Below, in pieces: positions 43,557 through 54,447 of a stretch of 64,000 nucleotides of DNA. Every line of letters starts with the position of its first letter. Position 1 is the first letter of the stretch. The position numbers and the translations under genes were made by a program. The stretch is from the NCBI RefSeq assembly GCF_018861125.1, contig NZ_JAHKQN010000028.1, positions 23,823 to 87,822 on the forward strand. The letters are read 5' to 3'. The stretch is from Cellulophaga baltica. GTDB taxonomy: Bacteria > Bacteroidota > Bacteroidia > Flavobacteriales > Flavobacteriaceae. The notes under the pieces are model-generated. The model searched no databases. It was given only the letters and a program-made list of their open reading frames with translations, and was not told the origin of the DNA.

Positions 43557-45074
43557 ATGGAAAAAAGAAAAATTGAAATAATGGATACAACACTCCGAGA
43601 TGGTGAACAAACCTCCGGAGTGTCTTTTTCTGTATCAGAAAAACTTACGCTTGCCAAATTATTACTGGAAGAACTTAAGGTAGACCGTATTGAGGTCGCT
43701 TCTTGTAGGGTTTCTGATGGTGAGTTGCTTGCTGTGAAACAAATTACACAATGGGCAAATGAAAAAAAATTTATAGATAAAGTTGAAGTACTTTCATTTG
43801 TTGATAAAGGTGTTTCTATTGATTGGATGGTAGATGCAGGAGCAAAAGTTCAAAACCTATTGACAAAAGGCTCTTTAAATCATCTAACACATCAACTTAA
43901 AAAAACTCCTGAAGAACATTTTTCTGAAATTACGTCAGTAATTGAATTAGCACAATCAAAAGGTATTGAAACCAATGTGTATTTAGAAGATTGGAGTAAT
44001 GGTATGCGCAACTCGCAAGAATATGTATACCAATTTCTTGACTTTTTAACCACACAACCTGTAAAAAGAATTCTTTTGCCAGATACTTTAGGTGTTTTAA
44101 CGCATAATGAAACTTTTAGTTTTATAGATGCAATTGTAAAAAAATATCCGAGTTTACATTTTGATTTTCATGGTCATAATGATTATGATTTAAGTGTTGC
44201 TAATGTTATGGAAGCGCTTAAAGCAGGTTGTCATGGTTTGCATTTAACCGTAAATGGTATGGGAGAAAGAGCTGGTAATGCTCCCCTTGCTAGTGTTGTT
44301 GCGGTAATAAATGATTTTTTACCTGAAATTGAAACCAATGTAAACGAGTCATCACTATATAAAGTAAGTAAGTTAGTTTCTGCTTTTACTGGTTTTGGTA
44401 TTCCTGCAAATAAGCCAATTGTTGGTGCGAATGTGTTTACTCAAACTGCTGGTATTCATGCAGATGGAGATAGTAAAAATAACCTTTACTTTAATGATTT
44501 ATTACCTGAAAGATTTGGGCGTAAACGCCAATATGCTTTAGGTAAAACTTCTGGCAAAGCAAATATTCAGAAAAACTTACAAGAATTAGGACTTACGTTA
44601 AATAACGAAGAACTTAAAAAAGTTACCCAACGTATTATTGAGTTAGGTGATAAAAAAGAACGTGTTACTAAAGAAGATTTACCATACATAATTTCTGATG
44701 TTTTAGATAGTGATGGTTATCAAAACAAAGTAAGCATTAAGTCTTATTTATTATCACATGCAAAAGGTTTAGAACCTTCTGCTGCAGTTGCTGTTGAAAT
44801 TGAAGGTGAGGATTTTGAAGCTCACGCACAAGGTGACGGACAATTTGATGCATTTATGAATGCATTGAAAATTGTTTATAAATCTAAAAAAATTAGTTTA
44901 CCAACTTTAATTGATTATGCGGTTAGAATACCTCCTGGAAGTCATTCTGATGCCTTATGTGAAACTATTATCACTTGGGATTATCAAGGTAAAGAAATAT
45001 TAACTCGTGGTTTAGATTCTGATCAAACTGTATCAGCAATAAAAGCTACAGAGAAAATGCTGAACATCATTTAA
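43557..45074 (+). CDS. 2-isopropylmalate synthase family enzyme (LeuA, or citramalate synthase CimA)
   Basis: 505 residues. HMGL-like TIM barrel starting MDTTLRDGEQTSG with the catalytic Arg-Asp pair, HGHNDYDLSVAN metal-binding His motif, NGMGERAGNAPL, TQTAGIHADG, and a C-terminal LeuA allosteric dimer domain (about 390-505). Catalyses acetyl-CoA condensation with a 2-oxo acid. Placed between leuD and leuB, as leuA would be, but the sequence is of the longer, divergent type that in Bacteroidota may act as (R)-citramalate synthase (pyruvate route to isoleucine). The two cannot be separated by reading alone. Confidence 0.88.
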   Translation: MEKRKIEIMDTTLRDGEQTSGVSFSVSEKLTLAKLLLEELKVDRIEVASCRVSDGELLAVKQITQWANEKKFIDKVEVLSFVDKGVSIDWMVDAGAKVQNLLTKGSLNHLTHQLKKTPEEHFSEITSVIELAQSKGIETNVYLEDWSNGMRNSQEYVYQFLDFLTTQPVKRILLPDTLGVLTHNETFSFIDAIVKKYPSLHFDFHGHNDYDLSVANVMEALKAGCHGLHLTVNGMGERAGNAPLASVVAVINDFLPEIETNVNESSLYKVSKLVSAFTGFGIPANKPIVGANVFTQTAGIHADGDSKNNLYFNDLLPERFGRKRQYALGKTSGKANIQKNLQELGLTLNNEELKKVTQRIIELGDKKERVTKEDLPYIISDVLDSDGYQNKVSIKSYLLSHAKGLEPSAAVAVEIEGEDFEAHAQGDGQFDAFMNALKIVYKSKKISLPTLIDYAVRIPPGSHSDALCETIITWDYQGKEILTRGLDSDQTVSAIKATEKMLNII

Positions 45075-45150
45075 AAAGGTTTTAAAATAAGAACAACATA
45101 TAATTAATTATAGCTTTAAGCATAATGTTAAAGCACAAAGAAAAATACAA

Positions 45151-46233
45151 ATGAAATTAAACATTGCCCTTTTAGCCGGAGATGGTATAGGACCAGAAGT
45201 AATTGATCAAGCAGTAAAAGTATCTAATGCTATTGCTGCAAAGTTTAATCATGAAATTAGCTGGACACCTGCTTTAACAGGTGCTGCTGCAATTGATGAT
45301 TGTGGAGAACCTTATCCTGATAGTACTCATGCAGTTTGTGAAGCTGCTGATGCTGTTTTATTTGGTGCAATTGGTCACCCACGTTTTGATAATGACCCTT
45401 CTGCTAAAGTTAGACCAGAACAAGGTTTGCTTAAAATGCGTCAGAAATTAGGTTTGTTTGCTAATGTAAGACCAACATTTACATTCCCGTCTTTAATTGA
45501 TAAGTCTCCTTTAAAGAAAGAACGTATTGAAGGTACAGATTTAATTATCTTAAGAGAGCTTACTGGTGGTGTATATTTTGGTGAAAGAGGTCGTAAAGAT
45601 GATGGAAACACTGCTTTTGATACCATGACGTATAAGCGTGAAGAGATTACACGTTTAGCTAAAAAAGGCTTTGAATTAGCAATGACAAGAGGTAAAAAAC
45701 TTTGTTGTGTAGATAAAGCTAACGTATTAGAATCTTCAAGATTATGGAGAGAAACTGTACAAGCAATGGAAAAAGATTATCCTGAGGTTGAAGTTTCTTA
45801 TGAGTTTGTTGATGCAGTTGCAATGCGTTTAGTTCAATGGCCAAGTTCTTATGATGTTATGATTACAGCAAATTTATTTGGTGATATTTTAACAGATGAA
45901 GCTTCTGTAATTTCAGGTTCTATGGGCTTAATGCCATCTGCATCTGTTGGGGAGAAAACAAAATTATACGAACCAATTCACGGTTCATACCCACAAGCAG
46001 CAGGTAAAGATATTGCAAACCCATTAGCAACAGTATTATCTGCAGCAATGTTATTTGAAGATTTTGGTTTAACTGAAGAAGCTACACTTATTAGAACTGT
46101 TGTAAATAAATCATTAGCTGAAGGTGTTGTTACTGAAGATTTAGCTGAAGGTGTTGTTACTGAAGATTTAGCTGAAGGTGGTAAAGCATATAAGACTAGT
46201 GAAGTTGGTGATTGGTTAGCTAAAAACATCTAA
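45151..46233 (+). CDS. leuB: 3-isopropylmalate dehydrogenase
   Basis: 360 residues. NAD-dependent oxidative decarboxylation of 3-isopropylmalate. Motifs LAGDGIGPEV, ELTGGVYFGERG, NLFGDILTDEASVISGSMGL and EPIHGSYPQAAGKDIANPLA are diagnostic. The C-terminus contains a 9-residue duplication (LAEGVVTED twice) from a 27-bp tandem repeat, lying in the last surface helices, probably tolerated. Confidence 0.96.
   Translation: MKLNIALLAGDGIGPEVIDQAVKVSNAIAAKFNHEISWTPALTGAAAIDDCGEPYPDSTHAVCEAADAVLFGAIGHPRFDNDPSAKVRPEQGLLKMRQKLGLFANVRPTFTFPSLIDKSPLKKERIEGTDLIILRELTGGVYFGERGRKDDGNTAFDTMTYKREEITRLAKKGFELAMTRGKKLCCVDKANVLESSRLWRETVQAMEKDYPEVEVSYEFVDAVAMRLVQWPSSYDVMITANLFGDILTDEASVISGSMGLMPSASVGEKTKLYEPIHGSYPQAAGKDIANPLATVLSAAMLFEDFGLTEEATLIRTVVNKSLAEGVVTEDLAEGVVTEDLAEGGKAYKTSEVGDWLAKNI
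46114..46180 (+). repeat. 27-bp tandem duplication inside leuB
   Basis: Unit ttagctgaaggtgttgttac.. is present at 46114-46140 and 46141-46167 without a mismatch, with 13 bases of a third at 46168-46180. In frame, adds nine residues. Confidence 0.95.
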
Positions 46234-46260
46234 TTATAAGCTAAACTTTAAAAGTTCAAA

Positions 46261-46291
46261 AAAATCCTCTGAAATGTATTCAGAGGATTTT
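46261..46291. terminator. Bidirectional intrinsic terminator between leuB and the TPM gene
   Basis: Stem aaaatcctctgaa/ttcagaggatttt (13 bp, perfect) with loop atgta, A-run on one side and T-run on the other. Serves the convergent leu operon and TPM gene. Confidence 0.9.
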
Positions 46292-46297
46292 TTGGTT

Positions 46298-47722
46298 TTA
46301 CCAACTCACTCCTGCTCCACCGCCACCAGAACTACCACCTCCAAAACTTGATGATGAAGACGAAGATGATGATGATGAGGAATAACTACTACCAGAACTT
46401 GAACTGCTAGAGCTCTCTCTAACTTTCATAGGTATTGTTTCTGATATTGAAGTTTTCGCATTACAATTTTTACATTCATAAAAATTTATTCTTTCACCAT
46501 AACTATCATATGTGGCTATTTTAATAATTTCAGTTCTAACCCTACCGTTTGCTTCATAATTGCACTCATCACATTCAATATAAGACCTACAAGATTCTCC
46601 GTAATATCTTAGTATCAAAATATCACTTCTATCTTCTGTAACCCAAACATCGTAATCAACGGATTTAATATTTTCTTCTATCAATTGTCCATCATTTAAA
46701 TGGGCAATTTCTTTTTCAGAATCTAATAAAGTTAATTGCTTTCCATTTAATTTACTAAATCTAGGGTTGTACCTATATTCTTTTAATCTTTTTAAGTATA
46801 GTTCATGAATTGTAGCTAGTGGAATGGGAAAAAACATGTATTTAAAACCCATGTTTAAGTTTTGTAACCTTTTATATTTATCATAATAATCTTCTTTTGA
46901 AATATGTATAGAAGCCATACGTACATAAAAGTAAATTCCATAATAAATACAGAGAAGTATATATATAATTAAAATAATATACCACATACTCAAATTAGTT
47001 ATAAAGTCAAAAAATGAATTTACTGCATTGGTAATTCTATTAGATAATTTGTTACTTTCAATGTTATAAGTTATTTCATTAGAATAAATTTCGGCGACAG
47101 CTTCTGGGTTTTCTAAAATTGTTTTTACTTGTCTTGAAGCATTTAATAAGCCGAGGCCATAATCATATTCTTGAAATGCAGGTACAATTTCATCAGTGCC
47201 AATTCTATAACAAATATTATCAGGTAAAACAGCTTCTAATCCATAACCAGTCTCAAATTCTGTTCGTCTTTGGTTAACGACCGTTAGTATTAATAAGCCA
47301 TTATCTTTATCAGCCTTACCAATACCCCATTTATTGAATAGTTTTGTAGCAAATTTTTTAGGAGTTTAACTCCCAATGCTATTTACAATAACAATAATAA
47401 CCTCTGCGGAAGTATTCTTTTCTAAACTATATAAGACCTTATTAATTTCTTCTTCTTTTTCTTCGGAAAGAAAATCATCTGGATCAGAAATATATCCAAA
47501 AATCCCATTTTCTCTTGGCTGTGGAACAATGTCAAGGGTGTAGAAATGAGATTGTTGTTTTATATAATTAGGAGGTATAAATTTAGGGTAATCTATTACT
47601 TCGTTGGAGTCTTTGAAGCTATTTATTTCACTTATTTGATTAGTATTTGATTTGTTTTGGGAAAAAGAAAAATTTACTAGAAAAAATAATAGTAAAATGA
47701 ATAGCCTGTTTTTAAATTTCAT
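46298..47722 (-). pseudogene. TPM-domain membrane protein split by one nonsense codon
   Basis: The ATG at 47722 opens a frame of 475 codons that is uninterrupted to 46298 except for TAA at 47366-47368. Before it: signal peptide (LFFLVNFSFSQ) and the first part of a TPM_phosphatase domain (ENGIFGYISDPDDFLSEEKE, SAEVIIVIVNSIG). After it the domain continues without a frame change (TPKKFATKLFNKWGIGKADK, NGLLILTVVNQRR, FETGYGLEAVLPD), then a membrane helix (WYIILIIYILLCIYYGIYF), a cytoplasmic part with CNAK/CDECN-type paired cysteines, and a Ser/Gly tail (SSSSFGGGSSGGGGAGVSW). A typical TPM protein apart from the stop, which replaces an expected Tyr or similar. Recent inactivation or a sequence error. 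Confidence 0.8.
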
Positions 47723-47808
47723 TAGGTTGATTTAGATCAATCTAATCTAAAAAAATCGTGTAAGAACAGTAAGCTTAATCGGTATATTGCAATTTCTATT
47801 AGGTTTGG

Positions 47809-48975
47809 TTATTTCTTAAGCCTTCTTTTAATTATAATTCCAATAGCAATTAAAACACCTGTACCCGCTAAAATAGCGCCCACATAACTAGAATAGACAA
47901 CACTATAACCCATGGCTATAGGTAAACCTGCCAAATAAGCTCCAGAAGCATTTCCCATATTAAAAGCACTTTGGTTCATTGAAGAACCTAGCATTTCCGA
48001 TCCTTTTGATGCATTTATGATTGCCATTTGTAGTGGTGTTGATACGCTAAAAGAAGCCGCACCTATTAAAAATGTAGTACATAATATTAGTATAGGGTTA
48101 CTTGCAGTGAGACCATTAATTACCAATAGAATAACCATAGTAGAAAAACAAACAATAATTGCTTTCATTGGGCTCAACTTTTCAGTTAATTTAGCACCAA
48201 CAAAATTGCCAATAACCATACCTACACCTGCAATAATCATAGCATAGCTCACCATATTTTCTGGATAACCAGCAACATTTGTAAGTAATGGAGCTATGTA
48301 GCTATACCAAGCAAAAAAACCACCTGTACCTACGGTAGTAAGTACAATAACAATCCATAATTCTACTCTTTTGAATACTTGAAAATCTTTTCTTAACCCT
48401 TTATCTGATGATTTTGGTAATTCTGGAATCCAAAAGTAAATACTTAACATGGCAAGAACTCCAATGCAACCGACAATTAGAAAAGATAAGTTCCAATTAA
48501 AATTATGTCCGAAATAGGTGCCTAAAGGCACACCTATAACATTGGCAACAGTTAAGCCCGAAAACATTACAGCCATAGCTTGTGCAGCTTTGCCTTCACG
48601 AGCTAATTTACCAGCAACTACTGCTCCAATACCAAAAAAAGCACCATGGGGTAAGCCTGATAAAAACCTAAAAAACAATAAACTGGTGTAATTTTCTGCA
48701 AATGCCGAAAGTGTATTGAATATCGTAAACCAAAGCATTAAAGCCAATAGCATTTTATGTGAAGACCACTTACTACCAATACTGGTTAATAAGGGAGCAC
48801 CAATAACAACCCCTAATGCATAGGCAGAAATAAAATGACCTGCTTTTGGTATTGAAATATTTAAAGCTGTTGCTACATCTGGTAAAATACCCATAATAAC
48901 AAACTCTGTCATACCAATTCCAAAACCACCTATGGCTAATGCTATTAAAGCTTTTCTGTTTGTGATTTGCTCCAC
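47809..48975 (-). CDS. MFS efflux transporter, AraJ/sugar-efflux (DHA1) type
   Basis: 388 residues with twelve hydrophobic helices. N-terminal ALAIGGFGIGMTEFVIMGILPDVA is characteristic of the AraJ/YdhP/SotB branch (IGxFGIGxTEFVIMGLLP); the RFLSGLPHGAFFGIGAVVA loop and GVPLGTYFGHNFNW follow. Proton-driven export of small solutes in the inner membrane; substrate not predictable. Monocistronic. Confidence 0.88.
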   Translation of the reverse strand: MEQITNRKALIALAIGGFGIGMTEFVIMGILPDVATALNISIPKAGHFISAYALGVVIGAPLLTSIGSKWSSHKMLLALMLWFTIFNTLSAFAENYTSLLFFRFLSGLPHGAFFGIGAVVAGKLAREGKAAQAMAVMFSGLTVANVIGVPLGTYFGHNFNWNLSFLIVGCIGVLAMLSIYFWIPELPKSSDKGLRKDFQVFKRVELWIVIVLTTVGTGGFFAWYSYIAPLLTNVAGYPENMVSYAMIIAGVGMVIGNFVGAKLTEKLSPMKAIIVCFSTMVILLVINGLTASNPILILCTTFLIGAASFSVSTPLQMAIINASKGSEMLGSSMNQSAFNMGNASGAYLAGLPIAMGYSVVYSSYVGAILAGTGVLIAIGIIIKRRLKK

Positions 48976-49141
48976 TATAACTAAAAAATTAAAAATTAAG
49001 TCTTTTAAAAACCTATTTATTTATAGTGCAAAGTTAGAACGAATTAAAAGCTTAGTGCTATGCTTTAGTAACAATTTTAAAATGAAATGAATTTTTAGTA
49101 CTTTGAGATTTTAGAAGTTAATTTGATACTATTACAAATAA

Positions 49142-49175
49142 AAAACCTCTTATATTTTATGATATAAGAGGTTTT
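49142..49175. terminator. Intrinsic terminator after gapN
   Basis: Perfect 14-bp stem aaaacctcttatat/atataagaggtttt, loop tttatg; A and T runs on both sides make it usable in either direction. Confidence 0.88.
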
Positions 49176-49197
49176 AATGACTTTATATTAAATAGTA

Positions 49198-50790
49198 TTA
49201 TAAGATATAATCTGTACTCACAAAATTAGAAAGTTTAGCGTCTAATAATTGCTCAACTATTTCCGTGTTCAGCTCATTGTCTTTAAAAGCAACAAATGTT
49301 CTTATTGAGAATGAACGTAGCGCATCATGTACACTTAATGTTGCTTGGGCAGAATCTTTTCTACCTGTAAAAGGATAAACATCTGGGCCACGTTGGCAAG
49401 AGCTGTTTAAGTTTACTCGACAAACTAAATTTACTAGCGTATCAATTAACGGAGATAATGCATAAACATCTTTGCCAAATAAACTTACTTGTTGGCCATA
49501 ATTTGATGCAGCCATGTCATCTAAAGGTTCTTCTATATCTTTAAACGATACCACAGGAATAACAGGTCCAAATTGTTCTTCTTGATAAACACGCATATCT
49601 TTAGTAACTGGGTAAAGTACAGCAGGCCAAATGTAATTATCTGTTTGCTTTCCTCCTTTTTTATTTAAAATTTTTGCTCCTTTTACTTTAGCATCATCAA
49701 TTAAACCTTGAATATATGCTGGTTTGTCTGGTTCTGGTAGTGGTGTAAGTTTTACACCATTTTCCCAAGGATTACCAAATTTTAATTCATCTACCCTTTT
49801 AGCAAAGCGCTTAGTAAATTCCTCTTTAATATCTTCATGTACATAAACAACCTTTAAAGCTGTACAACGTTGACCATTAAATGATAAAGTACCTGCAATA
49901 CACTCATCAATAGTTAAATCTAAATCAGCATCTGGAAGAATAATAGCAGGGTTTTTAGCTTCTAAACCAAGAACTAATCGTAAACGGTTACTCTTTGGAT
50001 GTTGCTGTTGTAATGCATTCGCAGATTTACTATTCCCGATTAAAGCTAAAACATCAACTTTACCTGTTTGCATAATTGGTGCAGCTACAGCTCTACCTCT
50101 ACCAAATAAAATATTAATTACTCCCTTCGGGAAACAAGATTGAAAAGCTTCTAATAAAGGAGTAATTAATAAAACGCCATGTTTAGCAGGTTTAAATATT
50201 GCCGTATTCCCCATTATTATTGCAGGAATTAGCAACGCAAAAGTTTCATTTAAAGGGTAGTTATAAGGTCCTAAACAAAGAACAACCCCTAAAGGTCCTC
50301 TTTTTATATGCGCGTAAACACCATCATGTTTTTGAAATTTAGCAGCGTTACGGTCTAATTGTTTGTAATCTTCAATAGTATCATAAACATACTCAACTGT
50401 TCGATCAAATTCTTTTTGCGAATCAGGTAATGATTTACCAATCTCCCACATCAAAAGTTTTACAACTTCGTCGCGTTTTGTTTCCATTTTTTTAGCAAAA
50501 GCCTCCATGCATTCGATTCTATCTTTAACATGCATCGTTGGCCAAATACCTTGACCACGACCGTAAGCTTTCATAGCAGCATCTAAAGCATCGATTGCCT
50601 CAGTTTCGCCCATATCAGGTATACTACCTAGTAATGTTGGTTTGTATGTCTCTGTTGATGAGATTGTAGAATATACTTCCGTAGTATTCCCTGTCCATTT
50701 TTTTAGTTCACCATCAACTAAATATTTTTTTTGATCTATAGTTTCTTTTATCTGAAATTCCTCTGGAATTGTACTGTCAATTTTGCTCAT
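49198..50790 (-). CDS. gapN: NADP-dependent non-phosphorylating glyceraldehyde-3-phosphate dehydrogenase (GapN-type ALDH)
   Basis: 530 residues. ALDH fold: [21 protein letters not shown] (cofactor-binding N-P-N segment), [24 protein letters not shown] with catalytic Glu, and [10 protein letters not shown] with catalytic Cys. Both boxes match GapN of plants and streptococci better than general aldehyde dehydrogenases. GapN oxidises glyceraldehyde-3-phosphate directly to 3-phosphoglycerate, giving NADPH instead of ATP. Between ilvA and its own terminator; 157-bp gap to ilvA, so probably a separate transcript. Confidence 0.82.
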   Translation of the reverse strand: MSKIDSTIPEEFQIKETIDQKKYLVDGELKKWTGNTTEVYSTISSTETYKPTLLGSIPDMGETEAIDALDAAMKAYGRGQGIWPTMHVKDRIECMEAFAKKMETKRDEVVKLLMWEIGKSLPDSQKEFDRTVEYVYDTIEDYKQLDRNAAKFQKHDGVYAHIKRGPLGVVLCLGPYNYPLNETFALLIPAIIMGNTAIFKPAKHGVLLITPLLEAFQSCFPKGVINILFGRGRAVAAPIMQTGKVDVLALIGNSKSANALQQQHPKSNRLRLVLGLEAKNPAIILPDADLDLTIDECIAGTLSFNGQRCTALKVVYVHEDIKEEFTKRFAKRVDELKFGNPWENGVKLTPLPEPDKPAYIQGLIDDAKVKGAKILNKKGGKQTDNYIWPAVLYPVTKDMRVYQEEQFGPVIPVVSFKDIEEPLDDMAASNYGQQVSLFGKDVYALSPLIDTLVNLVCRVNLNSSCQRGPDVYPFTGRKDSAQATLSVHDALRSFSIRTFVAFKDNELNTEIVEQLLDAKLSNFVSTDYIL

Positions 50791-50947
50791 ACATTTATAT
50801 TCTGAAATATAAATTTAGTCAAAAAGCTACTATAAACCCTCTAAAATCAAGCTTAAATTATGAATAATATCATTTAATTAACATTAAAATTTAAAACAAA
50901 TAAAAATCTAAAAAATCAAACGTTTGCGAATAATAATCAGTTTTTAG

Positions 50948-52195
50948 CTAAACCAAATATTCAAATAAATCTTTCTTGTCATTGATGTAATCACCATAAA
51001 AATTCCCCTCTTTCATGCGTAGAATTAATGGTTCTAAATCATCAGGACTTTTTAATTCAATACCTACAACTGCTGGTGCATCTTCTTTACTTGATTTTTT
51101 GGAATACTCAAAATGTGTAATATCATCATTTTCACCTAAAACAGAACCTACAAATTCTTTTAAAGCACCTGGTCGTTGTGGAAAACGAACAATAAAGTAA
51201 TGTTTTAATTTTCCATAAAGTAAAGCACGTTCTTTTATTTCTGCGGTTCGTGTAATATCATTATTACTGCCACTAACAATACAAACTACGTTTTTACCTT
51301 TTATTTCGTCTTTAAATTGATCTAAAACAGCAATTGTTAATGCACCAGCAGGCTCAACAACAATAGCATCTCTATTATAAACATCTAAAATAGTTTGGCA
51401 CACTTTACCTTCAGCAACGGTTACCATTTGGTATAAATTATTTTTACAGATGTTATATGTATAATCACCAACTTTTTTTACAGCTGCACCATCAATAAAT
51501 TTATCAATTTTAGCTAATTCAGTGTTTTCTCCTTTTTCAATAGATGTTTTCATAGATGGAGCTCCCTCAGGTTCTACGCCAATAATTTTAGTATTTGGAG
51601 ATAAAGCTGACAGACAACCAACAAGTCCTGATGCTAAGCCACCACCACCTACGGGGACGAAGATGTAATCAATAGGTGTTTTTGATTGTTCCATAATTTC
51701 CAAACCAATTGTACCCTGTCCTTCAATAGTTTTAGGATCATCAAAAGGATGAATAAACGTCATGTTTTCTGTTGTGCAGTATTCTTTCGCTGCTGTTGAT
51801 GAATCATCAAAAGTATCCCCTTCTAAGATAATTGAAACCCATTCTCCACCAAATAATTCCGTTTGTTTAACTTTTTGTTTGGGAGTAACAGAAGGCATAA
51901 AAATCACCCCTTTTATTTTTAAATGATTACAAGAGAATGCTACACCCTGTGCATGGTTTCCGGCACTAGCACAAACAACGCCATGTTCCATTTCTGCTTT
52001 AGATAATGAACTAATTTTATTGTATGCTCCCCTAATTTTGTATGACCTAACTTGGTGTAAATCTTCCCTTTTCAAAAGAACATTTGCATGGTATTCTTTT
52101 GACAATCGAATACTGTTAGTTAATGGTGTAAGTTGAGCAACCTCTTTAATAGTGTCAGCTGCTTTTTTAATATCATTTAACTGAGGAAAATACAT
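50948..52195 (-). CDS. ilvA: Threonine dehydratase (biosynthetic, single ACT-like domain)
   Basis: 415 residues. PLP enzyme deaminating threonine to 2-oxobutyrate, the first step to isoleucine. LLKREDLHQVRSYKIRGAYNK holds the Schiff-base Lys, CASAGNHAQGVAFSC and PVGGGGLASGL bind the cofactor; residues about 325-415 are the short ACT-like regulatory domain (HYFIVRFPQRPGALKEFV). The shorter IlvA form common in Bacteroidota. Downstream of ilvC but behind a hairpin, so part-independent expression is likely. Confidence 0.93.
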   Translation of the reverse strand: MYFPQLNDIKKAADTIKEVAQLTPLTNSIRLSKEYHANVLLKREDLHQVRSYKIRGAYNKISSLSKAEMEHGVVCASAGNHAQGVAFSCNHLKIKGVIFMPSVTPKQKVKQTELFGGEWVSIILEGDTFDDSSTAAKEYCTTENMTFIHPFDDPKTIEGQGTIGLEIMEQSKTPIDYIFVPVGGGGLASGLVGCLSALSPNTKIIGVEPEGAPSMKTSIEKGENTELAKIDKFIDGAAVKKVGDYTYNICKNNLYQMVTVAEGKVCQTILDVYNRDAIVVEPAGALTIAVLDQFKDEIKGKNVVCIVSGSNNDITRTAEIKERALLYGKLKHYFIVRFPQRPGALKEFVGSVLGENDDITHFEYSKKSSKEDAPAVVGIELKSPDDLEPLILRMKEGNFYGDYINDKKDLFEYLV

Positions 52196-52250
52196 ATAAT
52201 GTGTTATTAAAACCTGTAATTAGTTTGGTTACAAAAGGTGTGAAAAACAA

Positions 52251-52293
52251 AATTGGGAACTAATTACCAATAAAGATAATTAAGTTCCCAATT
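52251..52293 (-). terminator. Hairpin between ilvC and ilvA
   Basis: aattgggaac (52251-52260) pairs with gttcccaatt (52284-52293), extended by taatt/aatta with a bulge; on the minus strand it is followed by TTTTGTTTTTC. It probably ends the ilvDBNC transcript or reduces read-through into ilvA. Confidence 0.65.
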
Positions 52294-52365
52294 ATTATAG
52301 TTTAAATTCTAGTTAATTAAAACACCTATTTTATATAGGATTGTAAACTAGCTATTTATCATATA

Positions 52366-53841
52366 TTAAACAATAGGCTTCATTGCTGTCATAGAAGCTC
52401 TAAGTCTTGCGCCTACAATTTCTACTGGATGTTCTCTTAATGCTTTATTTACTCTAATTAATTTAGCATTGTCAACTCCGTTACCTTCACCCTCAGCAAA
52501 ATCTTTACCAATAACATCAGTATCAATCTTAGTCATAAAGTCAGCTAATAAAGGCTTACAAGCATGATCAAATAAGTAACAACCGTACTCTGCTGTATCA
52601 GAAATTACACGGTTCATTTCAAATAATTTTTTACGTGCAATTGTATTTGCGATTAATGGCGTTTCATGTAAAGACTCGTAGTAAGCAGACTCTGCAATAA
52701 TACCAGAATCAGTCATAGCTTCAAAAGCTAATTCAACACCAGCTCTAACCATAGCAACCATTAATACACCGTGATCGTAAAATTCTTGTTCAGAAATTTT
52801 ATCACTTCCTGCAGGAGTTTTTTCAAAAGCAGTTTCACCAGTAGCTGCTCTCCAAGTTAAAAGGTTTTTATCATCGTTAGCCCAATCTTCCATCATTGTT
52901 TTAGAAAATTCACCTTGAATAATATCATCCATATGTTTTTGGAATAATGGACGCATGATATCTTTCAATTCTTCAGCCAATTCAAAAGCTTTTATTTTTG
53001 CTGGGTTAGATAAACGATCCATCATATGTGTAATACCACCGTACTTTAAACCTTCCGTAACAGTTTCCCAACCATATTGGATTAGTTTAGAAGCATAACC
53101 AGCATCTAGACCTTTTTCAATCATTTTATCGAAACATAAAATAGATCCTGTTTGTAACAAACCACATAAAATAGTTTGCTCACCCATTAAATCAGACTTT
53201 ACTTCTGCAACGAAAGAAGATTCTAAAACACCTGCTCTATCACCACCTGTAGCTACTGCGTAAGCTTTAGCTTCAGCAAATCCTTTACCTTGAGGATCAT
53301 TGTCTGGGTGAACAGCGATTAATGTTGGAACACCAAAACCTCTTTTATATTCTTCACGCACCTCAGATCCTGGACATTTTGGAGCAACCATAATAACCGT
53401 TAAATCTTCGCGAATTTGCATTCCTTCTTCTACAATATTAAAACCGTGAGAATAAGATAATGTAGCTCCTTTTTTCATTAAAGGCATAATGGCAGTAACT
53501 ACTGCAGTATGTTGCTTATCTGGAGTTAAGTTAATAACTAAATCAGCAGAAGGAATAAGCTCTTCGTAAGTACCAACATTAAAGCTGTTTTCTTTAGCGT
53601 TTTTGTACGATTGTCTTTCTTCTTTAATTGCTGCTTCACGTAATGTATACGAAATATCTAAACCAGAATCACGCATGTTTAATCCTTGGTTAAGTCCTTG
53701 GGCACCACAACCTACGATTACTATTTTTTTACCTTTTAAAGCTGATACACCATCAGTAAATTCACTTGTGTCCATGAACCTACATTTCCCTAATTGGGTC
53801 AATTGTTCTCTTAATGATAGTGTATTGAAATAATTTGCCAT
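52366..53841 (-). CDS. ilvC: Ketol-acid reductoisomerase, class II (long form)
   Basis: 491 residues, the enterobacterial/plant-type long KARI. Converts acetolactate or acetohydroxybutyrate to the dihydroxy acids using [25 protein letters not shown] is the nucleotide-binding loop, [15 protein letters not shown] and [16 protein letters not shown] follow; duplicated C-terminal knotted domain (about 205-490). 29 bp after ilvN in the attenuator-controlled operon. Confidence 0.96.
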   Translation of the reverse strand: MANYFNTLSLREQLTQLGKCRFMDTSEFTDGVSALKGKKIVIVGCGAQGLNQGLNMRDSGLDISYTLREAAIKEERQSYKNAKENSFNVGTYEELIPSADLVINLTPDKQHTAVVTAIMPLMKKGATLSYSHGFNIVEEGMQIREDLTVIMVAPKCPGSEVREEYKRGFGVPTLIAVHPDNDPQGKGFAEAKAYAVATGGDRAGVLESSFVAEVKSDLMGEQTILCGLLQTGSILCFDKMIEKGLDAGYASKLIQYGWETVTEGLKYGGITHMMDRLSNPAKIKAFELAEELKDIMRPLFQKHMDDIIQGEFSKTMMEDWANDDKNLLTWRAATGETAFEKTPAGSDKISEQEFYDHGVLMVAMVRAGVELAFEAMTDSGIIAESAYYESLHETPLIANTIARKKLFEMNRVISDTAEYGCYLFDHACKPLLADFMTKIDTDVIGKDFAEGEGNGVDNAKLIRVNKALREHPVEIVGARLRASMTAMKPIV

Positions 53842-53870
53842 TTTATAAACTCGTTTATTTAAAATTGATT

Positions 53871-54401
53871 TTATTTATTTTCTTTGAATTCTGCTAATAA
53901 TACCGATATTGGCATTTCAGCTTTAGTTACTGCTATTCTCCCTGAACGTACAAATTGCATAATCCCGAAAGGTTTTAATTTGTCATACATTTCGTCAACC
54001 TCAAACTTTCTTCCTGTTTTTGCTAAAACAAAGAAATCTCTTGATACAGTTACAATAGTTGCATTACAATCTTTTATAATATTTTGAATGTTTCGTTCGT
54101 CAAATAACAAGCTAGAATCTATTTTAAATAAAACAGACTCTTGATAAATAGTTTCATCATCTAAATGAAAATACGCTTTAATAACTTCTATTTGTTTTTC
54201 TATTTGACCAACAATCTTACGTGCAGTTTCATGATCAGTAAATATTACAACTGTGAATTTTGAAACATTTTCTATTTCAGATTTAGAAACATTTAAACTT
54301 TCAATATTAATATGTCTTTTTAAAAATATCCCTGAAATCCTATTTAGTAGACCAACATTATTCTCAGAATAAACTGATACTGTATACCTATTTTTCTCCA
54401 T
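53871..54401 (-). CDS. ilvN: Acetolactate synthase small (regulatory) subunit
   Basis: 176 residues. N-terminal ACT domain ([35 protein letters not shown]) that binds valine for feedback inhibition, then the ALS_ss_C domain ([33 protein letters not shown]). Between ilvB and ilvC. Confidence 0.94.
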   Translation of the reverse strand: MEKNRYTVSVYSENNVGLLNRISGIFLKRHINIESLNVSKSEIENVSKFTVVIFTDHETARKIVGQIEKQIEVIKAYFHLDDETIYQESVLFKIDSSLLFDERNIQNIIKDCNATIVTVSRDFFVLAKTGRKFEVDEMYDKLKPFGIMQFVRSGRIAVTKAEMPISVLLAEFKENK

Positions 54402-54447
54402 TATTAATACTCAAACCCTAATATAATATGGGTTGTAATTTAAGTTC

